The notes: generated by a model not told the origin, from the sequence alone. Positions 55,626-64,000 are shown, counted from the stretch's first letter. The stretch: DNA of 64,000 bases from Enterovibrio coralii (GCF_001559595.1 NZ_LNTY01000058.1:124001-188000), one strand, 5' to 3'. Made by a program: numbers and translations.

Positions 55626-57320
55626 GTGAAAGCTCTCATAGTAGAAGATGACATCTCGCTTCAATGCTTTCTCGAACATGTATTAAAGGACGAGTTTGAC
55701 GAGTTGCTGATTGCCGACAACGGCAAAATGGCGTTGGATATGTTGGAAGCACTTGATGAGCTTCCAAACCTTATCGTCATGGACGTATTGATGCCTGTCA
55801 TGGATGGGTTTGAAGCTGCAAAGCATATCCGGACGATTTACCGAACCCAATATTTACCGATTGTTTTCTTAACCGGTATAACGGATAACGATGCGTTTAA
55901 CCGCTGTATGACGCTGGGAGATGACTTTCTCACCAAGCCTATTAGTCGAACAACCATCGTTGCTAAGGTAAGGGCGCATTGTCGAAATATACGCCTTTAC
56001 AACGAAGTTGCCGTTCAACGGGACAAATTAGAACATTTTCACGCTCATACCCTTTATGAGCACACGATGGCTGAGACCATTTTCAGCAACTTGATGCAGG
56101 GCTGCTATCAAGAAGCGGAAGGGGTGAATTTCTACACCAGCTCTTTCACTAATTTTAATGGTGATGTTGTGTTGGTTGCTCCGCGTCCCCAAGGCGGGAT
56201 ATACGCCATGCTGCTGACGCCACAGGGCACGGTTTGCCTGCTGCTATCTCTTCAATTCCTGCCACCAAGCGTTTTTCGCCATGGCAAAAAACGGCCTGTC
56301 GTTGGGAGATATGGCCTCGGAAATGAATGCAACGCTAAAACGTTTTTTGCCGCCAGGCATGTTGGTTGCCGCGAACCTTCTCGAAGTGTCCGCCAATGGG
56401 CTTGACATTAACTGGTGGGGTGGGGGTATGCCCGATGGTTATGTCATCGATAAAGACGGCGAATTGAAACAAAGATTGCCTTCAGCACACATGGCACTGG
56501 GTGCGATGGAGTCTGATGAGTTTGAAGCCAACCTTGTTGCGCTCAAGTTAGAAGAAGGGGACAAGCTGTTTTTCTTCACCGACGGTGTGACCGAAGCCAG
56601 AAACGCATCTGGTGCGGAGCTGGGAGAGGAAGGCATTGAGGCCTTGTTCTCTGAGTCCTATGTTAGCTTGATTGATGTTGTTCGTGAACGTGTAACCAGT
56701 TTTACCAGTGGTGGTGGTGTCGGCGATGACATGTCGATGCTTGAGATGACCGCGCCAATTCGAAGCAACATAGAAGCATCGTTGGGCGAACCGGATTATT
56801 ACGAAAGACGTTCGCCATCGCAGCTTACGGTGTTCTTTGGCGCGACCGAGTTGCGTAAGGTCAATATCGTTGGGGAAGTGCGCCGCGTACTAAAAGGACC
56901 GATTGGCAGCAACATTGATTTGGATTTGATGTGCACCATCTTATCGGAGCTGTGTAACAACGCGTTGGAGCATGGCCTGCTTAAGCTGGAGTCTGATCTG
57001 AAAAATGATGATGAAGGTTTCTTGGATTACTACCTTGAACGCCAGTCGCGGTTAGAAAACTTGGGTGAACATGCCTTTATGGAGCTTGGTGTCTCGTTCA
57101 AACCCAAAGAGCGCGTGCTGCACTTCTACCTAACCCATAACGGGGAAGGGTTCGCCAATACGGGATCAGAAAGCCGTTTGGATGACTCAGGAGCTATGTG
57201 TGGTCGCGGCATTGCTTGGTCAGTGAGCTGTGTGATGTTTTCTATTATGAAGATGGGGGTTGCACGGCAAGAGGTACCTACAAGCTGACAGCAGGTTTAC
57301 CGGAAGTGAATCACCAATAA
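55626..57320 (+). CDS. Response regulator with PP2C phosphatase and HATPase domains (HsbR-like), three apparent frameshifts
   Basis: When repaired this is a 565-residue protein: a receiver (LIVEDDISLQCFL, LIVMDVLMPVMDG, LTKPIS), a linker, a PP2C/SpoIIE-type phosphatase (VVLVAPRPQGGIYAML, DATGHG, WGGGMPDGYVID, FFFTDGVTEARNASG, GDDMSMLEM) and a C-terminal HATPase/serine kinase (ILSELCNNALEHGLLK). Three missing bases are inferred: G near 56214 (restoring LADATGHGLPAAISSIPATKR), T in the T5 run at 56272-56276 (restoring RFFAMAKNG), and A near 57216 (restoring GIAMVSELCD to GGCTARGTYKL). The true stop is then 57318-57320. It would control the STAS protein just upstream. Three hits in one gene leave a pseudogene possible, but single-base loss elsewhere favours sequence error. 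Confidence 0.87.
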
Positions 57321-57341
57321 AGAAAATCGTTATCGGATGAG

Positions 57342-57370
57342 AAAGCCTGCTCAAGCTAGCAGGCTTTTTT
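57342..57370 (+). terminator. Terminator of the chemosensory operon
   Basis: AAAGCCTGC/GCAGGCTTT stem around TCAAGCTA, followed by a T-run, 22 bp after the last stop. Confidence 0.88.
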
Positions 57371-57419
57371 ATTGGCCTGTTGTTAGAAGCTACGGAATGA
57401 CAGACGAAAGCAACAGGTT

Positions 57420-57720
57420 ACGACAATCAGTGCAGCTCACTGAATGACAGACGAAAAAAACCTAGTTCGAAAACTAGGTTTCTTAAGTGGCTTCCCTGCG
57501 AGACTTAATGGGCCCGCCTAGGGTTGCGACAATCAGCGCAGCGCGCTGAAATTTAGACGAAAAAAAACCAGTCCGAAGACTAGGTTTTCTTAAGTGGCTC
57601 CCCCTGCAAGACTTAACGGGCCCGCCTAGGGTTGCGACAATCAGTGCAGCGCACTGAAATTTAGACGAAAAAAACCCAGTCCGAAGACTAGGTTTCTTAA
57701 GTGGCTCCCCCTGCAAGACT
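57420..57720. repeat. Tandem 106-108-bp repeats of the tRNA-Asn 3' end and terminator
   Basis: Three adjacent units have the same order on the minus strand: the last ~20 bp of tRNA-Asn (AGTCTTGCAGGGGGAGCCAC), an AAACCTAG terminator hairpin with UUCG loop, a spacer with a second hairpin (57428-57442, 57534-57548, 57642-57656), then CCCTAGGCGGGCCC joining to the next fragment. Only the first, at 57702-57777, has a complete tRNA. The 54-57 kb side of the set is more degraded, with a further partial fragment near 57391-57415. The repeat looks like repeated unequal exchange at a tRNA terminator. Confidence 0.88.
57668..57695 (-). terminator. Terminator of the right tRNA array
   Basis: Ten-pair stem (57672-57681 with 57686-57695, one G:U) around a UUCG tetraloop on the minus strand, followed by a T-run, 6 bp after tRNA-Asn. 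Confidence 0.88.
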
Positions 57721-57777
57721 TGAACTTGCGACATACGGATTAACAGTCCGCCGTTCTACCGACTGAACTAAGGGGGA
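57702..57777 (-). tRNA. tRNA-Asn (GTT)
   Basis: A 76-nt gene with encoded CCA: acceptor TCCCCCT/AGGGGGA, D-arm with GTTCAGTCGGTAGAAC, anticodon loop CTGTTAA (GTT), T-arm CTTGC AAGTTCAAGT. It is the last gene of the right tRNA array; its 3' end has been copied downstream. Confidence 0.95.
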
Positions 57778-57827
57778 ATTGCTGGAGAAAAATTTAGTCG
57801 AAACTAAGTTCATCACCATTTGCAATA

Positions 57828-57903
57828 TGGTGCCTCGAGGCGGAATCGAACCACCGACACGGGGATTTTCAATCCCCTGCTCTACCAACTGAGCTATCGA
57901 GGC
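57828..57903 (-). tRNA. tRNA-Phe (GAA)
   Basis: A 76-nt gene with CCA; identical in sequence plan to the copy at 44960-45035. Third gene of the right array, between tRNA-Thr and tRNA-Asn. Confidence 0.95.
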
Positions 57904-57936
57904 TTAATGTTAGCGAATCGCGCTACATTAAATAAG

Positions 57937-58012
<76 letters not shown>

Positions 58013-58061
58013 ACACAAACCGTGGAAACGTTGCTGTCGTGTTGCACCATCTCACTAAATA

Positions 58062-58137
58062 TGGTGCCTCGAGGCGGAATCGAACCACCGACACGGGGAT
58101 TTTCAATCCCCTGCTCTACCGACTGAGCTATCGAGGC
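58062..58137 (-). tRNA. tRNA-Phe (GAA)
   Basis: A 76-nt gene with CCA; differs by one base in the D-loop region (CTACCGACTGAG on the plus strand, against CTACCAACTGAG in the other two copies). First gene of the right array. Confidence 0.95.
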
Positions 58138-58147
58138 AACGGGGTGC

Positions 58148-58176
58148 ATTAAACGGTTTTTGAGGCTTACCGTCAA
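58148..58176 (-). promoter_or_regulatory. Promoter of the right tRNA array
   Basis: On the minus strand, TTGACG, 17 bp, TTTAAT with GCACC discriminator, the same layout as the left tRNA promoter. Immediately upstream lies an A/T-rich tract that could act as an UP element. Confidence 0.85.
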
Positions 58177-58273
58177 CATCTTTTTTTAAAAAAAACGTCA
58201 AATAAGACCGTTTGCTGTCTTTTTCATCGCTTTGATTTAAAAACACACGATAATTACGGTCTTTTCCGCATTT

Positions 58274-59416
58274 TTATTGCATGTGACGGAATTCTTTTTG
58301 GAAGTTAGTCACCTTCTGAAGGTATCGACGAGACTCCGAAGAGGGGTGTTTATTCGTCAATGCCCAGTACACCTGATTAGGATTTAACCGATTCAAGTCG
58401 TTCATCGCGCGTTTACGGTCAGAACGATGGAAGGTTTTCAGCACATTTCCGGTTCCGCCGTTATAGGCAGATATCATGCTGTAGTGTTTTGACAGCGGAT
58501 CGCGCACATCTTTTAGGTAACGCGTTTTCAAAATATAGAAATACGCGGCACCCGTATCGATGTTCTTCGCCGGATCAAACAAATACTCAGGAGAAGGTTC
58601 ACCAGAGCGTTTTTTCACGAGCTTAAACACATCGCGCCCTGCAGTTTTAGGCACTACCTGCATCAAGCCATAAGCATTGGCCCAACTCACCGCATATGGG
58701 TTGAAGCTGGATTCGGTCTTGATGATGGCGTAAATCAGCTCTTCAGAGATGCCATAACGACGCGAGGCATCGCGGATAATGTCTGCATATTGATAGCGTC
58801 GTTTGCTCGAGTGGTCTTTCACCATCGGGATTTCGACATAGAAGACTTTTTGAAAGCGCAGCGATTTGGTCTTGAGTTTGTTAGCGACCAAGTAATCAGC
58901 GTAACGGTTCGCGCGCCACTCCCAGGCGATTTCTTTGCCATCCTGATCCACCACCTGTCCTTGTAAGAAGGGGGCACCGCTTATTGGAACATCTGCGGCA
59001 GAGTAAAGATCGACAGACGCAGGATCATTGGGTGTTAGCAGGGTAGTGACAATGGCCTGTTTTAAATGTTGCTTAGGTTCAGTTGTGGCGACCGTTTCAA
59101 TGGTGACTTTACCATTGGCAAAATCAACACGGGCACGACTCATGTAGTTGTCTGTGTATTTTACGTAGTCGCGCTTGCCCGAGACATAGACTTCATTTTT
59201 ACCCCAGCGCACCTCGATGTTGCCGTTAAAGCTGTTGATGAGCTTATCGAGTGCTGCAAAATCTTTTTCAAACTGACCGGGAAGAGGGGCAAGATTTTTG
59301 GCGAATCGGTTGGTGGTGTCGTAGTCGATTTGATAGATCGACTCGATCATTTCTCGGCTACAACCTGAAGTTAAAAGTGGGATCAGCAAAAGCGCCAGAT
59401 ATCGGTATAGTTTCAT
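58274..59416 (-). CDS. mltC: Membrane-bound lytic murein transglycosylase C
   Basis: Outer-membrane lipoprotein that cleaves murein glycan with formation of 1,6-anhydroMurNAc. The 380-residue protein starts at MKLYRYLALLLIPLL (59416) with lipobox LTSGC, has the MltC N-terminal domain (DFAALDKLINSFNGNIEVRWG), and the SLT domain with catalytic Glu in IIKTESSFNPYAVS, ANAYGLMQVVP, and YNGGTGNVLK. The upstream in-frame start (59443) is not conserved. It ends 136 bp from the tRNA array and is downstream of yggX. Confidence 0.95.
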   Translation of the reverse strand: MKLYRYLALLLIPLLTSGCSREMIESIYQIDYDTTNRFAKNLAPLPGQFEKDFAALDKLINSFNGNIEVRWGKNEVYVSGKRDYVKYTDNYMSRARVDFANGKVTIETVATTEPKQHLKQAIVTTLLTPNDPASVDLYSAADVPISGAPFLQGQVVDQDGKEIAWEWRANRYADYLVANKLKTKSLRFQKVFYVEIPMVKDHSSKRRYQYADIIRDASRRYGISEELIYAIIKTESSFNPYAVSWANAYGLMQVVPKTAGRDVFKLVKKRSGEPSPEYLFDPAKNIDTGAAYFYILKTRYLKDVRDPLSKHYSMISAYNGGTGNVLKTFHRSDRKRAMNDLNRLNPNQVYWALTNKHPSSESRRYLQKVTNFQKEFRHMQ

Positions 59417-59509
59417 TCCGTTCGCACAAAAGTAAAAAGGCATCCAGATTAGGGTAATCAGGATGCCTTTTTTTACAAAGCGCTATCGCAAAATTGTGAG
59501 CACAATGCC

Positions 59510-59782
59510 TTACTCTGAAGGCGGAGTGTAGCCCTCGATCACGGTATCGTGACCTTCAAACAGGAACTTCACCATTTCTTCTTCAAGCAATTTGCGGTGC
59601 TCTGGCTCCATCATGTTGAGCTTTTTCTCGTTGATCAACATGGTCTGTTTGCTTTGCCACTGCGCCCAAGCTTCTTTGGAAATGTTGTCGAAAATGCGCT
59701 TGCCCAGCTCACCAGGATAAAGTTGGAAGTCCAAGCCATCAGCGTCTTTCTGAAGTCGTTGGCAAAAAACAGTACGGCTCAT
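59510..59782 (-). CDS. yggX: YggX, probable Fe(II)-trafficking protein
   Basis: A 90-residue protein of the YggX family linked to protection of iron-sulfur clusters from oxidation. It begins MSRTVFCQRLQKDADGLDF with the conserved Cys and has LYPGELGKRIFDNISKEAW and LNMMEPEHRKLLEEEMVKFLF. The ATG at 59782 has AGGAG 7 nt upstream; another ATG is one codon earlier. It lies between mutY and mltC as usual. Confidence 0.96.
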   Translation of the reverse strand: MSRTVFCQRLQKDADGLDFQLYPGELGKRIFDNISKEAWAQWQSKQTMLINEKKLNMMEPEHRKLLEEEMVKFLFEGHDTVIEGYTPPSE

Positions 59783-59813
59783 CATTAAGCTCCTAAAGTA
59801 AAAATCGATCTAT

Positions 59814-60890
59814 CTAAATCGTTGTCTGCAATTCGTGGGTAAGACTTTCCAGCAGCTTTTGTACCGGAGCGGCAAGCCCAACTTTTGCCGGTTGGTTTAA
59901 GTTATACCAAAGGCCGCCATTGCCTTCCATCACCCCATTATCCCCACTCATTGCAGGTTTGCTATGCAATTTGACGCGAACAGGCACGATGTCGAGGTGA
60001 AAATGGCTAAATGTGTGACGAAACGCCGTCAGGTGTTCAGGTTTGTCATGGCCTGATTGATTGAGTTTATTGCCGATAAAGGTATCTGCGGCCAGTTCGC
60101 TGGTTTCCGGCAAGCACCACAGTCCGCCCCAAAGCCCAGCGGGTGGTCGTTGTTCCAGCCATATTTGGTCTTCATATTGGAAGAGAACAAAGCAGGTTTC
60201 TTTTTCTGGCAGCGTCTTTTTCGGCTTCTTACCCGGAAAGTCCGCTTGGCGACCCTGCGCATTGGCTTCACAGCTGTAGTTGACCGGACACATTTCACAT
60301 TTCGGTTTGCTGCGGGTACAAATCATCGCCCCCATGTCCATCATGGCTTGGTTGTAACGCTGCACGCCCTCTGCTGGCGTGTTGTCTTCTGCGTACTCCC
60401 ACAAGCGGCTCTCAACAGGCTTCTTACCCGGCCAGCCTTCCACGGCGAAATGACGAGAGAGGGTGCGTTTAACGTTGCCATCTAGAATTGGATGGTGTTG
60501 ACCCAAGGACAAAGAAAGTACTGCGCCTGCGGTGGAACGTCCAACGCCAGGCAAGGCCATCACGTCATCAATGTTTGTTGGGAACTCGCCGTTGTAGTCG
60601 GTCGCGATTTTGATCGCGGCCTTGTGCAGGTTGCGCGCACGGGCGTAATAGCCAAGCCCAGTCCAAAGGTGCAGGACTTCATCGAGTTCCGCGTTGGCCA
60701 AATCAACCACGGTCGGGAAGCGTTCCATAAAACGCTCGAAATACGGGATGACGGTCGCGACCTGCGTTTGCTGCAACATGATCTCGGACAGCCACACTTT
60801 GTAAGGCGTTTTTTCCTGCTGCCATGGCAGGGTTTTACGTCCGTATTTGTCATACCACTTCAGTATGGCATCGGAAAAAGACTGACTCAC
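59814..60890 (-). CDS. mutY: Adenine DNA glycosylase MutY
   Basis: Removes adenine opposite 8-oxoguanine, preventing G:C to T:A changes. The 358-residue protein has the catalytic Glu in SEIMLQQTQVATVIPY, helix-hairpin-helix VMALPGVGRSTAGAVLSLSLG with the Asp in ILDGNVKRTLSRHF, the [4Fe-4S] cysteines CTRSKPKCEMCPVNYSC, and a C-terminal Nudix-like recognition domain. The start is GTG 60890 with AAGAG about 8 nt upstream. Divergent from trmB. Confidence 0.96.
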   Translation of the reverse strand: MSQSFSDAILKWYDKYGRKTLPWQQEKTPYKVWLSEIMLQQTQVATVIPYFERFMERFPTVVDLANAELDEVLHLWTGLGYYARARNLHKAAIKIATDYNGEFPTNIDDVMALPGVGRSTAGAVLSLSLGQHHPILDGNVKRTLSRHFAVEGWPGKKPVESRLWEYAEDNTPAEGVQRYNQAMMDMGAMICTRSKPKCEMCPVNYSCEANAQGRQADFPGKKPKKTLPEKETCFVLFQYEDQIWLEQRPPAGLWGGLWCLPETSELAADTFIGNKLNQSGHDKPEHLTAFRHTFSHFHLDIVPVRVKLHSKPAMSGDNGVMEGNGGLWYNLNQPAKVGLAAPVQKLLESLTHELQTTI

Positions 60891-60924
60891 TTTGCTAACT
60901 CTTTTGTTATTTTTATACCTGTCG

Positions 60925-60964
60925 GCGTAAATTCTTCGTCGTTTATGAGGCCGAATTTACGCCA
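60925..60964. promoter_or_regulatory. 11-bp inverted repeat between mutY and trmB
   Basis: GGCGTAAATTC (60925-60935) and GAATTTACGCC (60954-60964) are perfectly complementary around an 18-bp spacer, 35 bp upstream of the mutY start. It could be an operator or a leader hairpin on either strand; there is no T-run. Confidence 0.5.
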
Positions 60965-61155
60965 AATGGTACTATTTGAGGGGAAATAACCCACGTCGTT
61001 GTGGGCATTCTATCAATGCTTGGGTTGCTGAAAAAGGCAGCATTGGTATGAAAGATACGTAACCCAATCGCGCAAGGCTTGCACCAAGCCGTAATCTTTG
61101 GATAATGCGCGATCCGCTTAACTTTTCTTCATTATTGAGTTGCAGGCATAAAACC

Positions 61156-61871
61156 ATGGCAGAAGTCATCAAACCCGAACTGACCGAAGACGGTAAAGTT
61201 CTTCGTAAAATCAGAAGCTTTGTTCGTCGTGAAGGACGACTCACTAAAGGTCAGGAGCAGGCAATGAATGACTGCTGGCCAACAATGGGTATCGACTTCG
61301 AAGAGAAGCAACTCAATTGGACAGAAGTGTTCGGCAACGATAACCCAGTTGTACTGGAAATCGGCTTCGGCATGGGCGCATCTTTGGTTGAAATGGCAAA
61401 GAATGCACCTGAGAAAAACTTCATCGGTATTGAAGTACACAGCCAGGTGTTGGTGCTTGTCTGATGGCAGCTCGCGATGCGGGTATCACCAACCTGCGTG
61501 TAATGTGTCACGATGCGGTTGAAGTGTTTGAGCACATGCTGCCAGTAGCGAGCCTAGAAACGGTTCAGCTATTCTTCCCAGACCCATGGCACAAAGCGCG
61601 TCACCACAAGCGTCGTATCGTGCAGCCTGAGTTCGTTCAAATGCTGCGTGACAAGCTGAAAATCGGTGGCATTTTCCACATGGCGACAGACTGGGAAAAC
61701 TACGCTGAGCACATGGTAGAAGTAATGGACGTAGCGCCGGGTTACAAAAACACCGCGACTGACGGCCCTTACATCGAGCGTCCAGAAGAGCGTCCGCTGA
61801 CCAAATTTGAAGCGCGTGGCCACCGTTTGGGCCATGGCGTTTGGGACATGAAATACGCGCGCGTCGAGTAA
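61156..61871 (+). CDS. trmB: tRNA (guanine-N7-)-methyltransferase, one apparent frameshift
   Basis: Makes m7G46 in tRNAs. The first frame has MAEVIKPELTEDGKVLRKIRSF and the SAM-binding VVLEIGFGMGASLVEMA, then stops after VHSQVLVLV. The rest (AARDAGITNLRVMCHDAVEV, LFFPDPWHKARHHKRRIVQ, TDWENYAEHM) is in another frame. One missing C at 61443-61444 (AGCCAGG, expected AGCCCAGG) restores FIGIEVHSPGVGACLMAARDAG and a 238-residue protein. The ATG at 61156 is chosen by homology. Divergent from mutY, with a terminator before glsB. Confidence 0.93.
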
Positions 61872-61928
61872 TTTCTCGTTCACACATTCCCGCTGCCACA
61901 CATTTGTGTTGTGGTAACGAAAATCGAC

Positions 61929-61954
61929 AAAGCCAACCTCGTGTTGGCTTTTTT
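61929..61954 (+). terminator. Terminator of trmB
   Basis: AAAGCCAAC/GTTGGCTTT stem, CTCGT loop, followed by TTT; it ends 18 bp before glsB. Confidence 0.85.
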
Positions 61955-61971
61955 GACCATTGGAGATCGTA

Positions 61972-62892
61972 ATGAAACCCACTCCTGAGCTGTTAAACGG
62001 CATCCTTGAAGAAGTTCGTCCATTGATTGGACAAGGAAAAGTTGCTGACTATATTCCCGCCCTAAAAGAAGTGCCGGCGAACAGATTAGGTGTGGCGGTG
62101 TGCTACAACGACGGTGAAATTATCACGGCCGGTGATGCGCACGAACCCTTCTCGATCCAGTCGATCTCCAAGGTGCTTAGCTTGACGCTAGCCCTGCAAA
62201 ATTACAGCCCAGAAGAGATCTGGACGCGTGTTGGCAAGGAGCCTTCGGGCCAAGCGTTTAACTCGATGATCCAGCTTGAGATGGAGCAAGGGATCCCGCG
62301 AAATCCGTTCATCAATGCGGGGGCTTTGGTGGTGTGCGACATGCTACACAGCCGACTTTCCGCACCGCGCCAACGCATGTTGGAATTTGTTCGACACCTT
62401 TCTGGGAACGAGCATATTTGCTACGACAAGGTGGTGGCGGCGTCTGAAATGGATCACGCAGACCGCAATGCGGCGATCGCTTATCTGATGCGGGCTTTCG
62501 GCAATTTCGACAACGATGTGATGCCTGTTCTGGCGAACTATTTCCATTATTGTGCACTGCGCATGAGCTGCGTCGATTTGGCCAAGACATTTAACTATCT
62601 GGCAAATAAGGGACTTCCTTTAGGCGCAGAAAAAACAATTATCAACCAGACTCAGTGTAAGCAGTTGAATGCCTTACTGGCGACGTGCGGTTTATATGAC
62701 GGTGCAGGTGAGTTTGCTTACCGCGTCGGTATGCCGGGCAAGTCGGGTGTTGGTGGTGGTATTGTTGCGATTGTACCGGGTGAGATGTCTATCACTGTAT
62801 GGTCGCCTGAGCTTGATGCATCAGGCAACTCACTGGCAGGCACAGCAGCATTGGAACTGCTTGCAGAACGGATTGGCCGTTCAATTTTTTAG
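61972..62892 (+). CDS. glsB: Glutaminase
   Basis: Serine-type glutaminase (beta-lactamase-like fold) converting glutamine to glutamate and ammonia. The 306-residue protein begins MKPTPELLNGILEEVRPLIGQG and has the catalytic Ser-x-x-Lys in FSIQSISKVLSL, NPFINAGALVVCDM, YFHYCALRMSCVDLAKTF and GKSGVGGGIVAIVPG. The ATG at 61972 has GGAGA upstream. Own transcription unit after the trmB terminator. Confidence 0.95.
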   Translation: MKPTPELLNGILEEVRPLIGQGKVADYIPALKEVPANRLGVAVCYNDGEIITAGDAHEPFSIQSISKVLSLTLALQNYSPEEIWTRVGKEPSGQAFNSMIQLEMEQGIPRNPFINAGALVVCDMLHSRLSAPRQRMLEFVRHLSGNEHICYDKVVAASEMDHADRNAAIAYLMRAFGNFDNDVMPVLANYFHYCALRMSCVDLAKTFNYLANKGLPLGAEKTIINQTQCKQLNALLATCGLYDGAGEFAYRVGMPGKSGVGGGIVAIVPGEMSITVWSPELDASGNSLAGTAALELLAERIGRSIF

Positions 62893-62982
62893 TACTTTTT
62901 CACAGCCATCGTTTTTACTGCGATTGTTGTGACGTTGACGCACACGATGCGGTCTCCTGAAACAACGGATGGAGAGGTGATT

Positions 62983-63747
62983 ATGGGTAGATTGAGTGGA
63001 ACGCGCGCTTGGAGCGTATTTGGTCTGGTGTTGATGGCATTGCCGTTTGTATCGAAAGCAGCGGTGTGTAGCCCAGATCTTCACAGTGATATCGCGATTG
63101 AATCCGACAACGTGATCATTGAAAGCAACAACAACCGCTTTCTCATTGATCCAAACGGCATGCTATTCGTGAACGTACATCGCGTAAAACTGAGTGATGA
63201 GCAGAAAGCCTCCCTCTCAGCCTATAGCCAAGCGGTGAGACAGGATCTTCCTTACATCAGCCGCACCTTATCTCAACAACTTCAGACCTCATGGAAGGCA
63301 CTGGATGACGTGATTGCCGATGAGCTGGGCGACAAAAGTGGTCTGCGTAGCGAACTCGGTCAGTACCACGACTATCTGCAAAATCGTGTTAATGCGTCGC
63401 TTTATAATGCTGAGCGCAAAGCGCCTCAGTTGAATCATACGCTGTTGCTTCAAACCGTTCGCGAAGTAGAAGCTAGCGTCCCACAAATCGTGGCGACGGT
63501 AAGCAGCCGCGGCTTGATGGACATTGCGGTGTTGAGCGAAGGGCAAACCAATAAGATGCAGTTCATGTCAGAGAAGATGGCGACACTGCAAGACCGTCTT
63601 GTCGGCGAGGCAAAACTGCAACGAGACAAAACCAAAGTGCTGCAAAAAGATTTGTGCCAGCGTTTAAATGCGTGGCAGCAGCACGAGGAAAATATCGCTG
63701 ACCTCATTCCGGCACTCTCGGGATTAAAAACGGTGACGGTGAGATAA
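62983..63747 (+). CDS. yggN: YggN-family (DUF2884) protein
   Basis: A 254-residue exported protein of unknown function. The start at 62983 (MGRLSGTRAWSV, GGAGAGG upstream) gives a signal peptide ending near FVSKAA. The mature part begins VCSPDLHSDIAIESDNVIIESNNNRF, has a conserved L-D-P-N-G-M-L-F-V-N, and a long helical region rich in Gln, Glu and Lys with two Cys (near the start and QKDLCQRL). Its place after glsB agrees with the yggN position in related genomes. Confidence 0.88.
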   Translation: MGRLSGTRAWSVFGLVLMALPFVSKAAVCSPDLHSDIAIESDNVIIESNNNRFLIDPNGMLFVNVHRVKLSDEQKASLSAYSQAVRQDLPYISRTLSQQLQTSWKALDDVIADELGDKSGLRSELGQYHDYLQNRVNASLYNAERKAPQLNHTLLLQTVREVEASVPQIVATVSSRGLMDIAVLSEGQTNKMQFMSEKMATLQDRLVGEAKLQRDKTKVLQKDLCQRLNAWQQHEENIADLIPALSGLKTVTVR

Positions 63748-63764
63748 CGGCTCTCGAACAATAG

Positions 63765-63792
63765 AAAACGCGGCCTGATGCCGCGTTTTTTT
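63765..63792 (+). terminator. Terminator of yggN
   Basis: AAAACGCGGC/GCCGCGTTTT stem, CTGAT loop, T-run; 17 bp after the yggN stop. It also faces the following minus-strand gene. Confidence 0.88.
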
Positions 63793-63824
63793 ATACCTAA
63801 GGTTTTGCCTGAATCACTCAACGC

Positions 63825-64000
63825 TTAAGGGCGATAGGTGAACTCGTAGTCGACGCTGTTCCACGCATCATCGATATCACCCAAGTATTGGCGAAGTTCA
63901 CTTGCCTCAACGTGACGCTTTTTGGAGCGATAGAAGTAGTTGGCTTCGACATAGGTTTTGTCAAAGAGCGTTTCACCGGGAGCTGATATCTTGCTAAGTG
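63825..64000 (-). CDS. C-terminal end of an unrecognised protein (5' part outside window)
   Basis: On the minus strand one frame is open from the edge to TAA at 63825-63827. It encodes about 57 residues ending DIDDAWNSVDYEFTYRP, with TYVEANYFYRSKKRH and VEASELRQYLGD before. Codon use is like that of its neighbours and the reading frame ends neatly before the yggN terminator. I do not recognise the family. Confidence 0.6.
   Translation of the reverse strand, partial: LSKISAPGETLFDKTYVEANYFYRSKKRHVEASELRQYLGDIDDAWNSVDYEFTYRP

Noticed and set aside
57300..57720. CRISPR-like array of direct repeats
   Set aside because: The units are 106-108 bp with tRNA 3' ends and terminators, no short repeats with unique spacers, and no cas genes nearby.
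61960..61971. Upstream TTG start for glsB
   Set aside because: It would place four unconserved residues before MKPTPEL and lies over the ribosome-binding site GGAGA.

Overview
The window is a stretch of a Vibrionaceae main chromosome. The evidence is a HapR/LuxR-type quorum-sensing regulator divergent from hpt, the order pilB-pilA-nadC-ampD-pdhR-aceEF-lpd, the acnB/yacL and glnK-amtB-fbpABC neighbourhoods, the panCB-folK-pcnB-gluQ-dksA-sfsA run, and mltC-yggX-mutY-trmB-glsB-yggN. Moderate GC and gene content would fit the Grimontia/Enterovibrio/Photobacterium side of the family, but the species cannot be fixed from sequence reading alone.

Layout. 1-3.3 kb: type IV pilus genes (pilB cut by the window edge, pilA) and nadC on the minus strand. 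3.4-11.4 kb: ampD, then the pyruvate dehydrogenase cluster pdhR-aceE-aceF-lpd with two PdhR boxes upstream. 11.6-23.7 kb: a patatin/beta-barrel (type Vd) protein, acnB, a glutathione-transferase gene plus a glycerate uptake and kinase module (cdaR-permease-glxK) lying between acnB and yacL, then an NtrC/sigma54-controlled glnK-amtB pair. 23.8-33.3 kb: ferric iron transporter fbpABC behind a Fur-like box, the quorum regulator, hpt, a carbonic anhydrase divergent from a SulP anion transporter, and ABC exporter yadGH. 33.3-44.7 kb: pantothenate, folate, poly(A) polymerase, gluQ, dksA, sfsA, thpR, hrpB and mrcB.

44.8-58.2 kb is the most unusual part. It is a complete chemosensory operon (STAS, cheY, cheA, two cheW, a triple-PAS receptor, cheR, cheD, cheB, a second receptor) ending in a partner-switching pair: a STAS anti-sigma antagonist and a receiver-PP2C-HATPase protein resembling HsbR. 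The block is bracketed by direct copies of tRNA-Phe/tRNA-Thr genes, next to a tRNA-Asn gene whose 3' end and terminator have been tandemly copied. From memory the gene order matches the third chemotaxis cluster of Vibrio cholerae, which is on that species' second chromosome; here it sits in a tRNA locus between mrcB and mltC. 58.3-64 kb: mltC, yggX, mutY, trmB, glsB, yggN and the end of an unrecognised gene.

Twelve positions in nine coding regions need one inserted base to restore a conserved protein. All are apparent single-base deletions, most in short homopolymers, and they include genes for central metabolism (aceE, aceF). The simplest reading is sequencing or assembly error, so these genes are annotated at full length with the break noted.
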